The notes: generated from the sequence alone by a model not told the origin. A stretch of DNA of 64,000 bases from Cellulosimicrobium funkei (GCF_001019615.1 NZ_JNBQ01000007.1:60131-124130); one strand, 5' to 3'; positions 44,879 through 53,624 are shown, counted from the first letter of the stretch. A program made the numbers and translations.

Positions 44879-44907
44879 AATCTAACTGTTAGACCCCAAA
44901 GTGTCAA
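44879..44907 (-). promoter_or_regulatory. marR promoter with overlapping operator
   Basis: On the minus strand TTGACA (44907-44902), a 17-base spacer and TAGATT (44884-44879) make a near-consensus promoter. TCTAACTGTTAGA (44881-44893) is a perfect palindrome around one base and covers four bases of the -10 box. Confidence 0.85.
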
Positions 44908-45050
44908 CGCCGAGTCCCCGCGGTCCCCACGAGCCCCACGGTCCCCACGTGCTCGCCGTACGGCCGGCCAGGCCCCACGGGCGCGGGTGCGCCCCGGCGT
45001 CGGGCACGGGAGAGGATGAGGGCGGGGGACACGACACGAGAAGGAGACCC

Positions 45051-46091
45051 ATGCCTGCGCCCACGACGCCCACCCGCGAGTTCGTCACCGGCCTGCCCAA
45101 GGCGGAGCTGCACCTGCACCTCGAAGGCACGCTCGAGCCCGACCTCAAGCTGCGCCTCGCGCAGAGGAACGGGATCGACATCGGCCAGTCGACGGTCGAG
45201 GAGGTGCGCGCGACCTACGCGTTCGACTCGCTCACGAGCTTCCTCGCCGTGTACTACCCGGCGATGGAGGTGCTGCAGACCGCGGACGACTTCTACGAGC
45301 TCGCCGACGCCTACCTCGCGCGCGCGGCTGCCGACGGGGTGAAGCACGTCGAGATGTTCTTCGACCCGCAGGCGCACACGTCGCGCGGCGTGCCGTTCGA
45401 GGCGGTCGTCACGGGCTACCACCGCGCCGCGGCCGAGGCACCGGCCAAGCACGGGATCGACGCGCACCTCATCCTGTGCTTCCTGCGCGACCTGTCGGCC
45501 GAGAGCGCGGCGGAGACGCTCGAGGCGTCGGTGCCGTTCCGGGACAAGATCCTGGGCGTCGGGCTCGACTCGGACGAGCGCGACAACCCGCCGCAGAAGT
45601 TCGCCGACGTGTTCGCGCGCGCCCGGGAGCTCGGCTACCGCCTGACGATGCACTGCGACATCGACCAGGTCGGCAGCATCGACAACATCCGCACCGTGCT
45701 CGACGAGATCGCCGTGGACCGCGTGGACCACGGCACGAACGTCGTCGAGGACCCGGCGCTCGTCGACGTCGTGCGCGACCGCGGGCTGGGTCTCACGACC
45801 TGCCCGATCTCGAACTCGTTCGTGACCGACGACATGAAGGCGACCGAGATCGCCGGCCTGCTGCGCTCGGGCGTGCGCGTCACCGTGAACTCCGACGACC
45901 CGGCGTACTTCGGCGGCTACGTGGCCGACAACTACGTGGCGCTCGCCGAGGCTGCGGGGCTGACGACGGAGGAGGTCGTGCAGCTCGCGCGGAACTCGTT
46001 CGAGGCGTCGTGGCTGGGCAACTCCCAGCGGGCCGCCTACCTCGCCGAGATCGACCGGTACGTGGCGGCGTTCGAGTCGCGGGCAGTCTAG
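45051..46091 (+). CDS. Adenosine deaminase-family amidohydrolase with altered active site
   Basis: 346-residue metal-dependent deaminase of the adenosine/adenine deaminase family. Metal histidines are in AELHLHLEGT (H21, H23) and DHGTN (H227 region), with the aspartate pair in VNSDDPAYF (282-283). The usual HAGE motif (His then catalytic Glu three residues on) reads HCDIDQ at 201-206, so the usual proton-donor Glu is missing at that position. Annotators call such proteins adenosine deaminase, but the substrate may be adenine or a modified purine. AAGGAG lies 4 bases before the ATG. An orphan TnpB element lies directly downstream. Confidence 0.85.
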   Translation: MPAPTTPTREFVTGLPKAELHLHLEGTLEPDLKLRLAQRNGIDIGQSTVEEVRATYAFDSLTSFLAVYYPAMEVLQTADDFYELADAYLARAAADGVKHVEMFFDPQAHTSRGVPFEAVVTGYHRAAAEAPAKHGIDAHLILCFLRDLSAESAAETLEASVPFRDKILGVGLDSDERDNPPQKFADVFARARELGYRLTMHCDIDQVGSIDNIRTVLDEIAVDRVDHGTNVVEDPALVDVVRDRGLGLTTCPISNSFVTDDMKATEIAGLLRSGVRVTVNSDDPAYFGGYVADNYVALAEAAGLTTEEVVQLARNSFEASWLGNSQRAAYLAEIDRYVAAFESRAV

Positions 46092-46109
46092 GGCTTGGTT
46101 CGTAGAGGG

Positions 46110-46220
46110 TCAGCGGCGGCCGATCCAGGCCAGGATGTCGTCGGTGATGGTATTCGGGTCGGCGGCGGTGGCGATCCCGTGCGCCCGGGCAGCGGGGTCG
46201 AACACGACGCCTCGTGCGGG
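46110..46220 (-). pseudogene. Possible C-terminal gene remnant next to the TnpB element
   Basis: On the minus strand an open stretch reads FDPAARAHGIATAADP and continues to ...DDILAWIGRR with a stop at 46110. It has the look of a real protein C-terminus, but no start or ribosome site, and it runs into the left flank of TnpB. I cannot name the family. It may be what is left of a gene disrupted by the element. Confidence 0.3.
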
Positions 46221-46315
46221 CACAGCGGCCCCGCGGCCCTGTGGGCTCCGTGCCACCGCAGACCTGATCCCCGTGACCTGGCGGCGATGTCAGGGGCGCC
46301 TGGGAGGGTGATGTC

Positions 46316-47518
46316 GTGACATTGCAGGGATTCAAGGTCGAGCTCGGACCCACGCGGGACCAGGTCGGACGGTTGGCGCAGCATGCTGGTTTGCATCGGG
46401 TCGTGTTCAACCATGGGCTCGCGCACGTCAAAGCGGTCATGGGGCAGCGAGCGGCTGAGAAGACGTACGGGATCGGCGACGCCGAGCTGACGCCGGCGGT
46501 GGGTTGGTCGGCGCCTGCGCTGGAGAAGTACTGGCGCGCCACCCATGGGCGGGCGTACCCGTGGTTCGTCGCCGAGGGACTATCGTCGCGGGTCCCGAAG
46601 GAGGCCTGCCGTGCGTTGGCTGCCGCGTTGTCGAATTGGGCAGCGTCCAGGACCGGGCAGCGCAAGGGCAGACGTGTCGGGTTCCCGCGGTTCCGACGAC
46701 GCAAGAACGGGTCGAGGTTTCGGATGGACGCCGATCGCGCCCGCCCGGTCGATGTTAGGCATGTGCGTATCCCTGCCGTAGGGATGGTGAGGGCGCTTGA
46801 GGACATGTCCTGGCTCACGGACCGGATCGCCGGCGGGAGGGCACGGGTGCTCGGATCCCGGGTCGAAGCGCGGGCCGGGCGGTGGTGGATCAGTTTTCAG
46901 GTCGATGTGGACCGCGCCGACATCGACGCCCGCCGTGTCGCACCTGTCCACGGTCCGGTGGTCGGGATCGACCTCGGGATCACGACGTTCGCGACGATTG
47001 CAGCCGACGACGGGACCGTGACCAAGGTTGCCAACCCGCGTCACCTCGGGCGGCGCCTGCATCGACTGCGGCGGGCGAACAAGGCCCTGGCTCGTGCGCA
47101 ACCTGGTTCGAAGAACCGCGCGAAGGCCGCACGGCGGGTCGCGGAGGTCCACCTGGGAGTCTCCAACGCGCGCGCCGATTTCCTGCACCAGCTCACGACG
47201 TCGTTGACGAGATCCAACTCGACGATCGTCGTGGAAGACTTGTCCGTCGCTGGCATGATCAGGAACCGGAGCCTGGCCCGGCATATCGTCGACGCGGGCT
47301 GGTCCGAGTTCCGCCGCCAGCTGACCTACAAGGCCGCCTGGTACGGCGCCCGGCTTGTGGTGGCGGATCGCTGGTACCCCTCCACCCGCACCTGCACGAC
47401 CTGTGGGGACATCAATCACGACCTGAGACTGGCGGACCGAACCTGGACCTGCCCCTGCGGCGCGGTCCACGATCGCGATGGCACGGCTGCCATCAATCTC
47501 CTACGGCTTGCTGTCTGA
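46316..47518 (+). CDS. tnpB: IS200/IS605-type TnpB, RNA-guided nuclease family
   Basis: 400 residues. RuvC-type catalytic aspartate D219 in VVGIDLGI, glutamate E307 in IVVEDLSV, and the third aspartate in HDRDGTAAINL (386-388). The zinc ribbon CTTCG...CPCG (C360, C363, C379, C381) lies between. An N-terminal helical domain precedes RFRRRKNGSRFRMD. TnpB proteins are RNA-guided endonucleases and ancestors of Cas12. All catalytic residues are intact. No TnpA lies beside it, so it is of the orphan IS1341 type. GGGAGG precedes the GTG at 46316. Base composition is lower in GC than its neighbours. Confidence 0.93.
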   Translation: MTLQGFKVELGPTRDQVGRLAQHAGLHRVVFNHGLAHVKAVMGQRAAEKTYGIGDAELTPAVGWSAPALEKYWRATHGRAYPWFVAEGLSSRVPKEACRALAAALSNWAASRTGQRKGRRVGFPRFRRRKNGSRFRMDADRARPVDVRHVRIPAVGMVRALEDMSWLTDRIAGGRARVLGSRVEARAGRWWISFQVDVDRADIDARRVAPVHGPVVGIDLGITTFATIAADDGTVTKVANPRHLGRRLHRLRRANKALARAQPGSKNRAKAARRVAEVHLGVSNARADFLHQLTTSLTRSNSTIVVEDLSVAGMIRNRSLARHIVDAGWSEFRRQLTYKAAWYGARLVVADRWYPSTRTCTTCGDINHDLRLADRTWTCPCGAVHDRDGTAAINLLRLAV

Positions 47519-47641
47519 GAACGGCTGGTCGCCGGGCAGTTCCCCGGAGACCCAAAACGCCTGTCGAGACCACGTGAGACCCCACCACGGTGAGGCAGAG
47601 GTCAATGAAGCAGGAAGAGAATCACGTAGATTACTCGAACG
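47519..47641 (+). mobile_element. 3' flank of TnpB, candidate right end and omega-RNA region
   Basis: The guide RNA of TnpB is normally encoded by the 3' end of tnpB and the right end of the element. Here about 120 bases follow the stop, holding CGGGCAG/CCCGG-type short repeats and a purine-rich AATGAAGCAGGAAGAGAA (47604-47621), then an AT-richer stretch. The exact boundary is not visible. The remaining bases to 47731 are the murA leader. Confidence 0.4.
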
Positions 47642-47731
47642 GTGAATAATCTCCGGGTGCCCCGCGTTGGCGCACGAGGGCCTGAACTCGGGCCCGCGGA
47701 CCACCCGCAGTCGAGAGGGCAACCTGAACTG

Positions 47732-49048
47732 ATGAATGACGTGCTGTACGTGAACGGCGGGACCCCGCTGGACGGGACGATCACCGTGCGTGGCGCGAAG
47801 AACTTCGTGTCCAAGGCGATGGTGGCGTCGTTGCTGGGGGAGTCGCCGAGCGTGCTGCGCAACGTGCCGCAGATCCGCGACGTCGGCGTCGTCACGGGGC
47901 TGCTGGAGCTGCACGGCGTGGCGGTGAAGTCCGACCCCGACGCGGGGATCCTCGACCTGGACCCCTCCAACGTCGAGTCGGCGCACGTCGCGGACATCGA
48001 CGCGCACGCGGGCTCGAGCCGTATCCCCATCCTGTTCTGCGGCCCGCTGCTGCACCGCCTGGGCGAGGCGTTCATCCCCGACCTGGGCGGGTGCCGGATC
48101 GGCGACCGGCCGATCAACTACCACCTGGACATCCTGCGCCAGTTCGGTGCCGTCGTGGACAAGCGCGAGAACGGGATCCACATCCGCGCCCCGCGCCGCC
48201 TCCAGGGCACCAAGATCGCGTTGCCGTACCCGTCGGTCGGTGCCACGGAGCAGCTCCTGCTCACGGCCGTGCGCGCCGAGGGCATCACGGAGCTCGCGAA
48301 CGCCGCGATCGAGCCCGAGATCATGGACCTCATCGCGGTGCTCCAGAAGATGGGCGCGATCATCTCGGTCGACACCGACCGCGTGATCCGCATCGAGGGA
48401 GTGGACCGCCTCGACGGCTACACGCACACCGCGCTCGGCGACCGCATCGAGGCGGCCTCGTGGGCGTCGGCCGCGCTCGCCACCGGCGGCGACATCACGG
48501 TCAAGGGCGCGACGCAGCCCGAGATGATGACGTTCCTCAACACCTTCCGCAAGGTCGGCGGCCGGTTCGACGTGCAGGACGACGGCATCCGGTTCTGGCA
48601 CCCGGGCGGCGACCTGTCCCCGATCGTGCTCGAGACCGACGTGCACCCCGGCTTCATGACGGACTGGCAGCAGCCGCTCGTCGTCGCGCTCACCCAGGCC
48701 AAGGGCCTGTCGATCGTGCACGAGACGGTCTACGAGAACCGGTTCGGCTTCACGGACGCGCTGCGCGGCATGGGCGCGACCATCCAGGTCTACAAGGAGT
48801 GCCTGGGCGGTCGCGACTGCCGGTTCGGCCAGCGCAACTTCCACCACTCCGCGGTGATCTCCGGCCCGACGCCGCTGGCCGCGGCCGACATCGAGGTCCC
48901 CGACCTGCGCGGCGGCTTCTCCCACCTCATCGCGGCGCTCGCGGCGAAGGGCACCTCGACGGTGCGCGGGATCAGCCTGATCGACCGCGGCTACGAGAAC
49001 TTCCAGGAGAAGCTGGTCGCCCTCGGCGCCGACGTCCGCCGCGACTGA
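47732..49048 (+). CDS. murA: UDP-N-acetylglucosamine 1-carboxyvinyltransferase
   Basis: 438-residue enzyme of the first committed step of peptidoglycan synthesis, adding enolpyruvate to UDP-GlcNAc. The two-domain EPSP-synthase fold shows GAKNFVSKAMVASLLG (Lys23, Asn24), SVLRNVPQIRDV, and the catalytic loop IPDLGGCRIGDRPINYH with Cys121, which means the fosfomycin-reactive cysteine is kept. The C-terminal domain has PDLRGGFSHLIAALAA. AACCTGAACTG precedes the ATG at 47732; ribosome-site match is weak. The TnpB element lies just upstream, so its insertion may have altered the murA leader. Confidence 0.96.
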   Translation: MNDVLYVNGGTPLDGTITVRGAKNFVSKAMVASLLGESPSVLRNVPQIRDVGVVTGLLELHGVAVKSDPDAGILDLDPSNVESAHVADIDAHAGSSRIPILFCGPLLHRLGEAFIPDLGGCRIGDRPINYHLDILRQFGAVVDKRENGIHIRAPRRLQGTKIALPYPSVGATEQLLLTAVRAEGITELANAAIEPEIMDLIAVLQKMGAIISVDTDRVIRIEGVDRLDGYTHTALGDRIEAASWASAALATGGDITVKGATQPEMMTFLNTFRKVGGRFDVQDDGIRFWHPGGDLSPIVLETDVHPGFMTDWQQPLVVALTQAKGLSIVHETVYENRFGFTDALRGMGATIQVYKECLGGRDCRFGQRNFHHSAVISGPTPLAAADIEVPDLRGGFSHLIAALAAKGTSTVRGISLIDRGYENFQEKLVALGADVRRD

Positions 49049-49123
49049 CCCGGACCGCCCGTCGCCGCAGGTCATGACGCCTGTCACGGCCGTGCGACGC
49101 CCGTGCGTGGGACGCTGGTCGAC

Positions 49124-50428
49124 GTGATCACCCGACCGCGCACGTTCCTCGACGTGTGGAGCCGTCGGACCGCGCCCGAGCGGTTCGACACCTACACGCG
49201 CTGGTCGCTGTACCTGCTCTCGCTGTTCGAGCCGTTCCTCGCGCTCGTGCTCGTCGGTTCCGACCCGACGTTCCGGCCGGGGGCCGTGAACGCGTGGCTC
49301 GTGCTCGTGCTCGTGCACACCGTCACGTGCCTCGCGCTGCTCCGGGCGGGGGTCGTGCACTTCCTCGGGGGCCCGGTCGTGCGCCCGTGGCTGCTCGCCC
49401 TCCACGGGACCCTGTCCCTCGCGGTCGCGGCGGTCGGGTTCTGGACCTTCCCCGTCGACTCGGCGGAGGACGTCGCCGGGAGCGCCCGGTACTACGCGCT
49501 CCTGGTGGGGGTCGGCTTCGGCACGCTCGCCGTGGTGCCGCTCCTGACCTTCCGTCGCCTCGCCCTCCTCGCCCTCGTCTTCGGCACGGTCACGGGATGC
49601 TCCGTGTGGGTGGGGACCGGACCGATCTCATCGACCACCGTGGGCATGGCGGTCGGGCTCGGCCTCTCCGGCACGGTCATGCTCGTCGCGATCTTCGGGT
49701 CGTACCGCGTGTCCGTGTGGATGCTCGGCATCGTGTGGGAGCAGGAGCGCACGCGCGTGCTCCACGCACGGCTGGCCGTCGCGGAGGAGCGGCTGCGGTT
49801 CTCGCGAGACCTGCACGACGTCTTCGGGCGCACCCTCTCCGTGGTCGCCGTGAAGAGCGAGCTCGCCGCGGAGCTGGCCGCCCGCGGCCGCCCCGGCGCG
49901 GAGGAGCAGATGCTCGAGGTGCGCCGCATCGCGCAGGACGCGCTGCGCGAGGTGCGCGCCGTCGTCGCCGGCTACCGCACCGCCGACCTCGGCGCCGAGC
50001 TCGTCGGCGCGCGCTCGGTCCTGCGCTCCGCGGGCATCGAGACGACCGTCCACGGCGAGGAGACGCCGGTCGGCACCGCCGCGCAGGAGGCGCTCGCGTG
50101 GGCGGTGCGCGAGGGCGTCACCAACGTGGTGCGGCACTCGACCGCACGCACGTGCACGATCACGGTGCACCGGGACCGGACGTCGAGCGTCGTCGAGATC
50201 GTCAACGACGGCGCCCCCGCGGGGACGCGCGACGGGCGCGGCTCCGGGCTGGTCGGTCTCCGGGAGCGGTTGGAGGGCGCCGGCGGGAGCCTGCGCACGT
50301 GGTCCGACGGCGGTCGGTACAGCCTCGTCGCGCGCGTGCCCGACGACGGCGCGGCCCGAGGGGCGCCGGCGCGGGGCAGCGCCCGCGACCTTCCCGCCCC
50401 CACCACCGAGAGGACCACGCGCGCGTGA
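49124..50428 (+). CDS. NarL-type sensor histidine kinase (DesK-like)
   Basis: 434 residues. Five to six membrane segments (about 20-190) are followed by a HisKA_3 dimerisation domain with the phospho-histidine in RFSRDLHDVFGRTLSVVAVKSELA (about 240), and a HATPase domain (VREGVTNVVRHSTARTCTI, GRGSGLVGLRERLEGAGG). It probably senses membrane state, as DesK does. The GTG at 49124 is chosen because GACGCT lies 7 bases upstream, similar to other leaderless genes here; a GTG at 49103 is the alternative. The response regulator overlaps its stop by 4 bases. GTCATGACGCCTGTCAC upstream (49071-49087) may be the regulator box. Confidence 0.92.
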   Translation: MITRPRTFLDVWSRRTAPERFDTYTRWSLYLLSLFEPFLALVLVGSDPTFRPGAVNAWLVLVLVHTVTCLALLRAGVVHFLGGPVVRPWLLALHGTLSLAVAAVGFWTFPVDSAEDVAGSARYYALLVGVGFGTLAVVPLLTFRRLALLALVFGTVTGCSVWVGTGPISSTTVGMAVGLGLSGTVMLVAIFGSYRVSVWMLGIVWEQERTRVLHARLAVAEERLRFSRDLHDVFGRTLSVVAVKSELAAELAARGRPGAEEQMLEVRRIAQDALREVRAVVAGYRTADLGAELVGARSVLRSAGIETTVHGEETPVGTAAQEALAWAVREGVTNVVRHSTARTCTITVHRDRTSSVVEIVNDGAPAGTRDGRGSGLVGLRERLEGAGGSLRTWSDGGRYSLVARVPDDGAARGAPARGSARDLPAPTTERTTRA

Positions 50429-51030
50429 TCCGCATCCTGCTCGCCGACGACGAGAACCTCATCCGTGACGCCGTCGCGTCGCTCCTGGCCCTCGAGGACG
50501 ACCTGGAGGTCGTGGCGCAGGCGGCCTCGGGCCCCGAGGCCGTCGCCGCCGCCCTCAAGCTCGAGCCCGACGTCGCGGTCCTCGACCTCCAGATGCCCGG
50601 GCTCGACGGGGTCGAGGTCGCGCAGCGCCTCGCGCGCGACCTGCCGTCGTGCGGTGTGGTGATCGTCACGAGCCACGGCCGGCCGGGCTACCTCAAGCGC
50701 GCGCTGGAGGCGGGCGCGCGCGGGTTCCTGCCCAAGACGGTCTCGTCGCGCGTGCTCGCGGACGTCGTGCGGCAGGTGCGCGACGGCGGACGGTACGTCG
50801 ACCCCGAGCTCGCCGCGGAGGCGATCGCGGCGGGCGCGAGCCCGCTCACCGCCCGCGAGGCGGACGTGCTCGAGCTCGCCGCCGACGGCGCGCCCGTCGA
50901 GGAGATCGCGACGCGCGCCCACCTGGCCCCGGGGACCGTGCGCAACTACCTGTCGTCGGCCGCCGCGAAGCTCGGGGCGGCGAACCGTCACGAGGCGGCG
51001 CACGTGGCGCGGCGGCACGGCTGGATCTGA
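50425..51030 (+). CDS. LuxR/NarL-family response regulator
   Basis: 201 residues. The receiver domain (1-120) has the acidic pair in LLADDEN, phospho-aspartate in VAVLDLQMPGLDGVEV (about 55), Thr/Ser in VIVTSHG and Lys in GFLPKTV. The LuxR helix-turn-helix (about 138-195) is LTAREADVLELAADGAPVEEIATRAHLAPGTVRNYLSSAAAKLGA. The GTG at 50425 overlaps the kinase stop (GTGA), so the pair is co-translated. It is of the DesR type often controlling membrane-lipid or transport genes; the downstream plsC gene 33 bases on is a possible target. Confidence 0.94.
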   Translation: MIRILLADDENLIRDAVASLLALEDDLEVVAQAASGPEAVAAALKLEPDVAVLDLQMPGLDGVEVAQRLARDLPSCGVVIVTSHGRPGYLKRALEAGARGFLPKTVSSRVLADVVRQVRDGGRYVDPELAAEAIAAGASPLTAREADVLELAADGAPVEEIATRAHLAPGTVRNYLSSAAAKLGAANRHEAAHVARRHGWI

Positions 51031-51062
51031 GCGGAGGGCAGCGCCCGGTAGGCTCGGTGACC

Positions 51063-51788
51063 GTGCCGAGCCTGCCCGAGACCCCGCGCGCGTACAGGAC
51101 CCTCGCGTTCTTCCTGCGCCCGATCCTCTTCGCGATCACCCGCCGTGACTGGCGCGGTGCGGAGAACCTGCCCCCGACCGGCTTCATCGCCGCGGCGAAC
51201 CACGTCACGGAGGTCGACCCCGTGACGCTCGCGCACTTCCTCTACGACCAGGGTCGTGCACCCAAGATCACGGCGAAGGCGTCGCTGTGGAAGGTGCCGG
51301 TCCTCGGCCGGATCCTCACCAGCACCGGCATGATCCCGGTGCACCGCGGCACGGCAGGCGCTGCGCAGTCCCTCGTCGACTCCACGGCGCGCCTCGACGA
51401 GGGGGAGTGCGTCGTGTTCTTCCCCGAGGGGACGCTGACGCGCGACCCTGACGGCTGGCCGATGGTCGGCAAGACGGGCGTCGCTCGGCTCGCGCTGACG
51501 AGCCGCGCGCCCGTCGTGCCCATCGCGCAGTGGGGCGCCGAGCAGCTCCTGGCGCCGTACGGCAAGGTGTTCAAGCCGATCCCGCCCAAGCGGGTCGCCG
51601 TCCACGCGGGACCGCCCGTCGACCTCTCCGACCTCTACGACCGTCCGCAGGACACCGCGACGCTGCGCGAGGCGACCGAGCGCATCATGGCGGCGATCAC
51701 GCGTCAGCTCGAGGAGATCCGCGGCGCGAAGGCGCCCGCGGAGCGCTTCGACCTGCGTCAGCACCCGGGTTCGGAGCGCCGCCGGTGA
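51063..51788 (+). CDS. plsC: 1-acyl-sn-glycerol-3-phosphate acyltransferase
   Basis: 241-residue membrane-associated acyltransferase making phosphatidic acid. The catalytic NHxxxxD is NHVTEVD (about 43-49), the second motif is FFPEGTLTRD (about 119-128), and VPIAQWGAEQLL is the usual fourth block. The GTG at 51063 lies 8 bases after TAGGCT; a GTG two codons earlier is too close to the -10 box. gpsA overlaps its stop by 4 bases, so the two glycerolipid enzymes are co-translated. Confidence 0.93.
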   Translation: MPSLPETPRAYRTLAFFLRPILFAITRRDWRGAENLPPTGFIAAANHVTEVDPVTLAHFLYDQGRAPKITAKASLWKVPVLGRILTSTGMIPVHRGTAGAAQSLVDSTARLDEGECVVFFPEGTLTRDPDGWPMVGKTGVARLALTSRAPVVPIAQWGAEQLLAPYGKVFKPIPPKRVAVHAGPPVDLSDLYDRPQDTATLREATERIMAAITRQLEEIRGAKAPAERFDLRQHPGSERRR

Positions 51789-52867
51789 GCGGCGACCAGA
51801 CCGTCGAGATCAGCCCCGCGCCGCTCGTCGCCGACGACGTCCCCGCCGCGGAGCGCGTCGTCGCCGCGGTCCTCGGGTCGGGGAGCTGGGGCACGACGTT
51901 CGCCGCCGTGCTCGCCGACGCCGGCTGCGAGGTCCGCCTGTGGGGTCGAGACCCCGAGGTCGCCGCGCAGGTGAACTTCTCCCGCCGCAACGAGAAGCGG
52001 CTGCCGGGCATCGAGCTGCCCGCGGGCATCCGGGCCACGACCGACGCGCGCGACGCGCTCGCCGGCGCGGGGCTGGTGGTCGTCGCGATCCCCTCGCAGG
52101 TCGCGCGCACGACGCTCGCCGAGCTGCGCCCGTACCTGGAGCCCGACGCCGTCGCGGTCTCGCTCATGAAGGGCGTGGAGCTGAGCACGGACCGCCGCAT
52201 GAGCGAGGTCGTCGCGGAGTCCCTCGGGCTGCCGCCCGAGCGCGTCGCCGTGGTGTCCGGGCCGAACCTGGCGCGGGAGATCGCGCACCGTCAGCCGACG
52301 GCGACCGTGGTGTCGTGCGTGGACGAGGACGTGGCGCGGTACGTCGCGCGGGCCTGCTCGTCGTCGTACTTCCGTCCCTACACCAACCGCGACGTCGTCG
52401 GGGTCGAGCTGTGCGGGGCCGTGAAGAACGTCATCGCGCTCGCCGTGGGGATCGCCCAGGGCCGCGGGTTCGGCTACAACACGACGGCCACCGTCATCAC
52501 GCGCGGCCTCGTGGAGATCACGCGGCTCGGGCTCGCGCTCGGCGCGGACGCCGAGACGTTCCCCGGCCTCGCGGGCATGGGCGACCTCGTCGCGACGTGC
52601 TCGTCGCCGCTCTCGCGCAACCACACCCTCGGCAAGCACGTGGGCCAGGGGCTGAGCCTCGACGACGCGATCGCCGCCACCGGCGGCACGGCCGAGGGCG
52701 TCAAGTCCTGCCGGTCGGTCCTCGAGCTCGCGCAGAAGGTGGGCGTCGAGATGCCGATCACGGCCGGCGTCGTCGCGGTGCTGCACGAGGGGATGCCGGT
52801 CGACGAGATGGCGCGCGGCCTGCTCGCCCGGCCGCAGAAGGCCGAGGGGATCTCGGCGGAGCGCTGA
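51785..52867 (+). CDS. gpsA: NAD(P)-dependent glycerol-3-phosphate dehydrogenase
   Basis: 360-residue cytoplasmic enzyme making sn-glycerol 3-phosphate for phospholipids. After a 25-residue extension come the Rossmann site VVAAVLGSGSWGTTFAAVLADAG, VVAIPSQVARTTL, KGVELSTDRRMSEV, VVSGPNLAREIA, the catalytic lysine in CGAVKNVIALAVGIAQGRGFG and the substrate-site GLAGMGDLVATCSSPLSRNHTLG. The GTG at 51785 overlaps the plsC stop (GTGA). It is followed by a hairpin shared with the convergent lipoprotein gene. Confidence 0.96.
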   Translation: MSGDQTVEISPAPLVADDVPAAERVVAAVLGSGSWGTTFAAVLADAGCEVRLWGRDPEVAAQVNFSRRNEKRLPGIELPAGIRATTDARDALAGAGLVVVAIPSQVARTTLAELRPYLEPDAVAVSLMKGVELSTDRRMSEVVAESLGLPPERVAVVSGPNLAREIAHRQPTATVVSCVDEDVARYVARACSSSYFRPYTNRDVVGVELCGAVKNVIALAVGIAQGRGFGYNTTATVITRGLVEITRLGLALGADAETFPGLAGMGDLVATCSSPLSRNHTLGKHVGQGLSLDDAIAATGGTAEGVKSCRSVLELAQKVGVEMPITAGVVAVLHEGMPVDEMARGLLARPQKAEGISAER

Positions 52868-52882
52868 GGGTGGGTGTCGGGC

Positions 52883-52900
52883 GGCCCGCTGGTGCGGGCC
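52883..52900. terminator. Two-way terminator between gpsA and the lipoprotein gene
   Basis: GGCCCGC-TGGT-GCGGGCC, a 7-bp perfect stem between convergent stops. Confidence 0.65.
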
Positions 52901-52904
52901 CCCG

Positions 52905-53624
52905 TCAGTCGTCGTCGCGGACGTCGACCACCACGCGCGTCGGGTCCTCGAGCGAGAACACCCGGAACGGGCGCTGCTCGTCGTCGACCCCGACGAACGC
53001 CTGCGTGTAGCCCTCGAAGACGCCGCGCAGCAGGACCTCCTCGACCTCGCCGTCGTCCCCCGCGCGCACCGGGTTGGGTCCCGCGTACTCGTCCACGCCC
53101 GTGTCCATGGGGTACCCCGAGCCAGAGATCATGACCTGGAGGTAGGCGTCGCCGTCGACCGCGACGACGTCGCCCTTCCCGTCGTCGACCGGCTGGTCGA
53201 CGTACTCGACGCGCCACCCGGGCGTCCCGGTCCCGCCGAGCTCGAAGACGACCCGGTCGTACCCGTCGTGGTGCCCGACCCGGATGTCCGTCACGGTCAG
53301 GGCCGCGTCCGCGGACGGGTCCTGCGTGTCCGGGTCGGTGTTCGCGGGGAACGGGAGCGGTGCCTCGGTCGCGTCGTCGGCCGGTGCCGTGGCGTCGTCC
53401 GTCGGGCTCTCGGCCGGGGCGCCGGTCGGCGAGTCCGTGGGGCTGGGCGAGCCGCTCGTCGTGGTGCCCGACGGCGACGGGGAGTCGTCCGTGCCGCCGG
53501 GGGTGCACGCGGCGAGCGAGAGCGCCAGCAGCCCGACGACGGCCGTCGCGGCCCGCGGTGACGGCGCGGCCTCGCGTCGCCCTCGGTCGCCACCTTCTGT
53601 CCGCATCGTTCCTCGCGCCGTCAT
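52905..53624 (-). CDS. Lipoprotein with AMIN-like domain
   Basis: 239 residues. A lipobox LALSLAAC after a basic N-region marks a surface lipoprotein. A Ser/Thr/Pro-rich linker (about 45-110) leads to a beta-rich AMIN-like domain (about 115-239; VTDIRVGHHDGYDRVVFELGGTGTPGWRVEY...YTQAFVGVDDEQRPFRVFSLEDPTRVVVDVRDD). AMIN domains bind cell-wall components. The ATG at 53624 lies 6 bases after TACGAT, so it is probably leaderless; ATG 53606 is an alternative. It is convergent with gpsA. Confidence 0.85.
   Translation of the reverse strand: MTARGTMRTEGGDRGRREAAPSPRAATAVVGLLALSLAACTPGGTDDSPSPSGTTTSGSPSPTDSPTGAPAESPTDDATAPADDATEAPLPFPANTDPDTQDPSADAALTVTDIRVGHHDGYDRVVFELGGTGTPGWRVEYVDQPVDDGKGDVVAVDGDAYLQVMISGSGYPMDTGVDEYAGPNPVRAGDDGEVEEVLLRGVFEGYTQAFVGVDDEQRPFRVFSLEDPTRVVVDVRDDD

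Noticed and set aside
46088..46546. 152-codon minus-strand frame over the TnpB start
   Set aside because: No ribosome site, Pro/Arg-rich, overlaps the start of TnpB. A different frame in the same region gives a better protein-like remnant.
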